A stretch of DNA of 64,000 nt, taken from assembly GCA_024195265.1 (NCBI GenBank), contig JAJLRJ010000001.1, positions 5,524,357 through 5,588,356 on the forward strand, read 5' to 3'. Source of the DNA: Dendrophyllia cribrosa. Taxonomy: Eukaryota; Cnidaria; Anthozoa; Scleractinia; Dendrophylliidae. Made by a program: the position numbers and the translations under genes. Shown in pieces: positions 62,841 to 64,000 of the stretch. The notes below the pieces were generated by a model that searched no databases, had not been told where the DNA came from, and saw only the letters and a list, made by a program, of their open reading frames with translations. Positions within the stretch are counted from its first letter, which is position 1; each line of letters starts with the position of its first letter.

Positions 62841-64000
62841 TTCCTTAAGTTTATATATTTTTTGTCTTCTTGTTGTTGGTAAAGTTAACTTTTTCTTTTA
62901 AAAAGTGGCCTTAATTCTAAGTTCAGTTAATTGCGTCCATAAGGCAATGAAAATTATGGCGCCAAAAAAAGGCTTCGGTGCTATGTGGCGTCAGTGATTG
63001 GGGTGTATAACGAAAATAGATGAATGGTACTCAGACGCCCGATTTAACAATAACTGAATCGTCAAAACTTGCAACCGTTCTAAAACAGATGAATGTGAGC
63101 GTTAATGTATTTATTTGTTGTCGATTCTGATATCTCGCACAAGTATAACACAAAACATTTATTTATAGATAATTTGTTAACCTGGGCAAGGTTATGACCA
63201 ATATCGACGACTGTCATTAGAAAAAGTTTGAATCATTTTGGGAAAGATGCTTTCAGTTCGAATTATGACTTTCATGAATTTGGTCAATGATTAATTGTTC
63301 TCATTTAATGAAGTTTTTAATTTCGCTGTTTGTTCTTCCAGTTCACGATGACTTTTATGCTTTGAAGCACGCCAGACGTCAGTCACTCTAAACGTAGCTT
63401 CCGAGAAAGCACGGAAAGAATATATCTAAGAATCAAAACGAATTGAAATAAAGTTCTAGAGCAAGAAATATTAGTAAAATCAAAAGGTGTATAATCATTT
63501 ACCGAATTCACTGATTGTTAGCTATTAGTCGATGGATTCATCTAATTCGAGCGCATGCACTCACTCACGCACGCACTCAGATTTGATGAGTTTTTGGCAG
63601 TTCGTACAAAATTGATAAAAACTACAGGGTCGGGTTAAAAGATGTTCATTTTTCTATTACAGCAGGTGCTATATTCAGTTGTGTACTAATAACATCGTCA
63701 CCTGCGCAGTTCTTCTCCGATATCTTTTATTTCAATTATTCAACTACCAGTGTTTGTTCATTTTGCCAAAGGGATGAGAATTCTCCTCTATTGTACACTG
63801 TATCCTGGTTACTGGGAGAAATGACAATTTTATACTGAACAAAAAAGCTTATGCACATTTTAATTGCGGTTTAATTTTCACGTGTTGTGAGGACTAAGGA
63901 AAACTGTGTTTAAATGGATGGATTAATGGTGACAATGTGTTACCAATGCTTGTTGTTTTAAGCTGCTTTTTAACTAATATTTTTTCCGATAATTTAGTCT

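Larger units (their letters stand above)
61448..64000. other. Upstream flank of the homeobox gene
   Basis: About 2.5 kb upstream of the start codon. It contains a perfect short hairpin (62212-62266) and a GAAACGT-family inverted element (62640-62840). No TATA box or second gene can be supported; open frames here are short and unconserved in appearance. Confidence 0.6.

Overview
The window looks like nuclear DNA from an invertebrate, most likely an anthozoan cnidarian (coral or sea anemone). The protein-coding genes are cut into many short exons with clean GT-AG borders. Introns and spacers are AT-rich and packed with small inverted-repeat transposons, a tRNA-derived SINE, LINE debris and long G/C homopolymers. 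The homeobox gene is of the Not (Noto) class. The anthozoan assignment is an inference from overall character; no rRNA or organelle marker is present to prove it.

Layout: (1) 1-23757, plus strand: the 3' part of a large kinesin gene, whose first exon(s) lie left of the window. Twenty-one exons join in one frame into about 1260 residues: motor, coiled coil, long Ser/acidic region and basic tail. The motor is interrupted by a Ser-rich/acidic insertion of about 190 residues between switch I and switch II. (2) 23758-28505: spacer rich in miniature transposons. (3) 28506-30952, plus strand: a compact four-exon gene for a 254-residue protein with two canonical EF-hands and a C-terminal region that may be ubiquitin-like. 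(4) 32764-46756, minus strand: Elongator complex protein 2 (ELP2), 23 exons and 813 residues, convergent with the EF-hand gene. Its C-terminus appears altered or incompletely recognised. (5) 46757-58590: transposon-dominated spacer, including an interval of about 6.8 kb bounded by inverted termini and a 6-bp duplication, a LINE 3' end and a deeply nested MITE stack. (6) 58591-61447, minus strand: a two-exon Not-class homeobox gene of 221 residues. (7) 61448-64000: its upstream flank, with one more inverted-repeat element.

The genes are functionally unrelated (microtubule motor, calcium-binding protein, tRNA wobble-uridine modification, developmental transcription factor), as is usual in animal genomes; no operon-like logic is implied. 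The most unusual structure is at 20801-22002. It is a palindrome with two 540-bp arms and a 39-bp centre, built from head-to-tail copies of a 368-bp unit and flanked by a 13-bp duplication. Related copies occur at 56258-57118 and 62640-62840, with a degenerate one near 16880-17010. The family carries a hammerhead-ribozyme-like motif, which suggests a retrozyme or a Penelope-like terminal repeat. All exon joins were derived by hand from splice signals and reading-frame phase.
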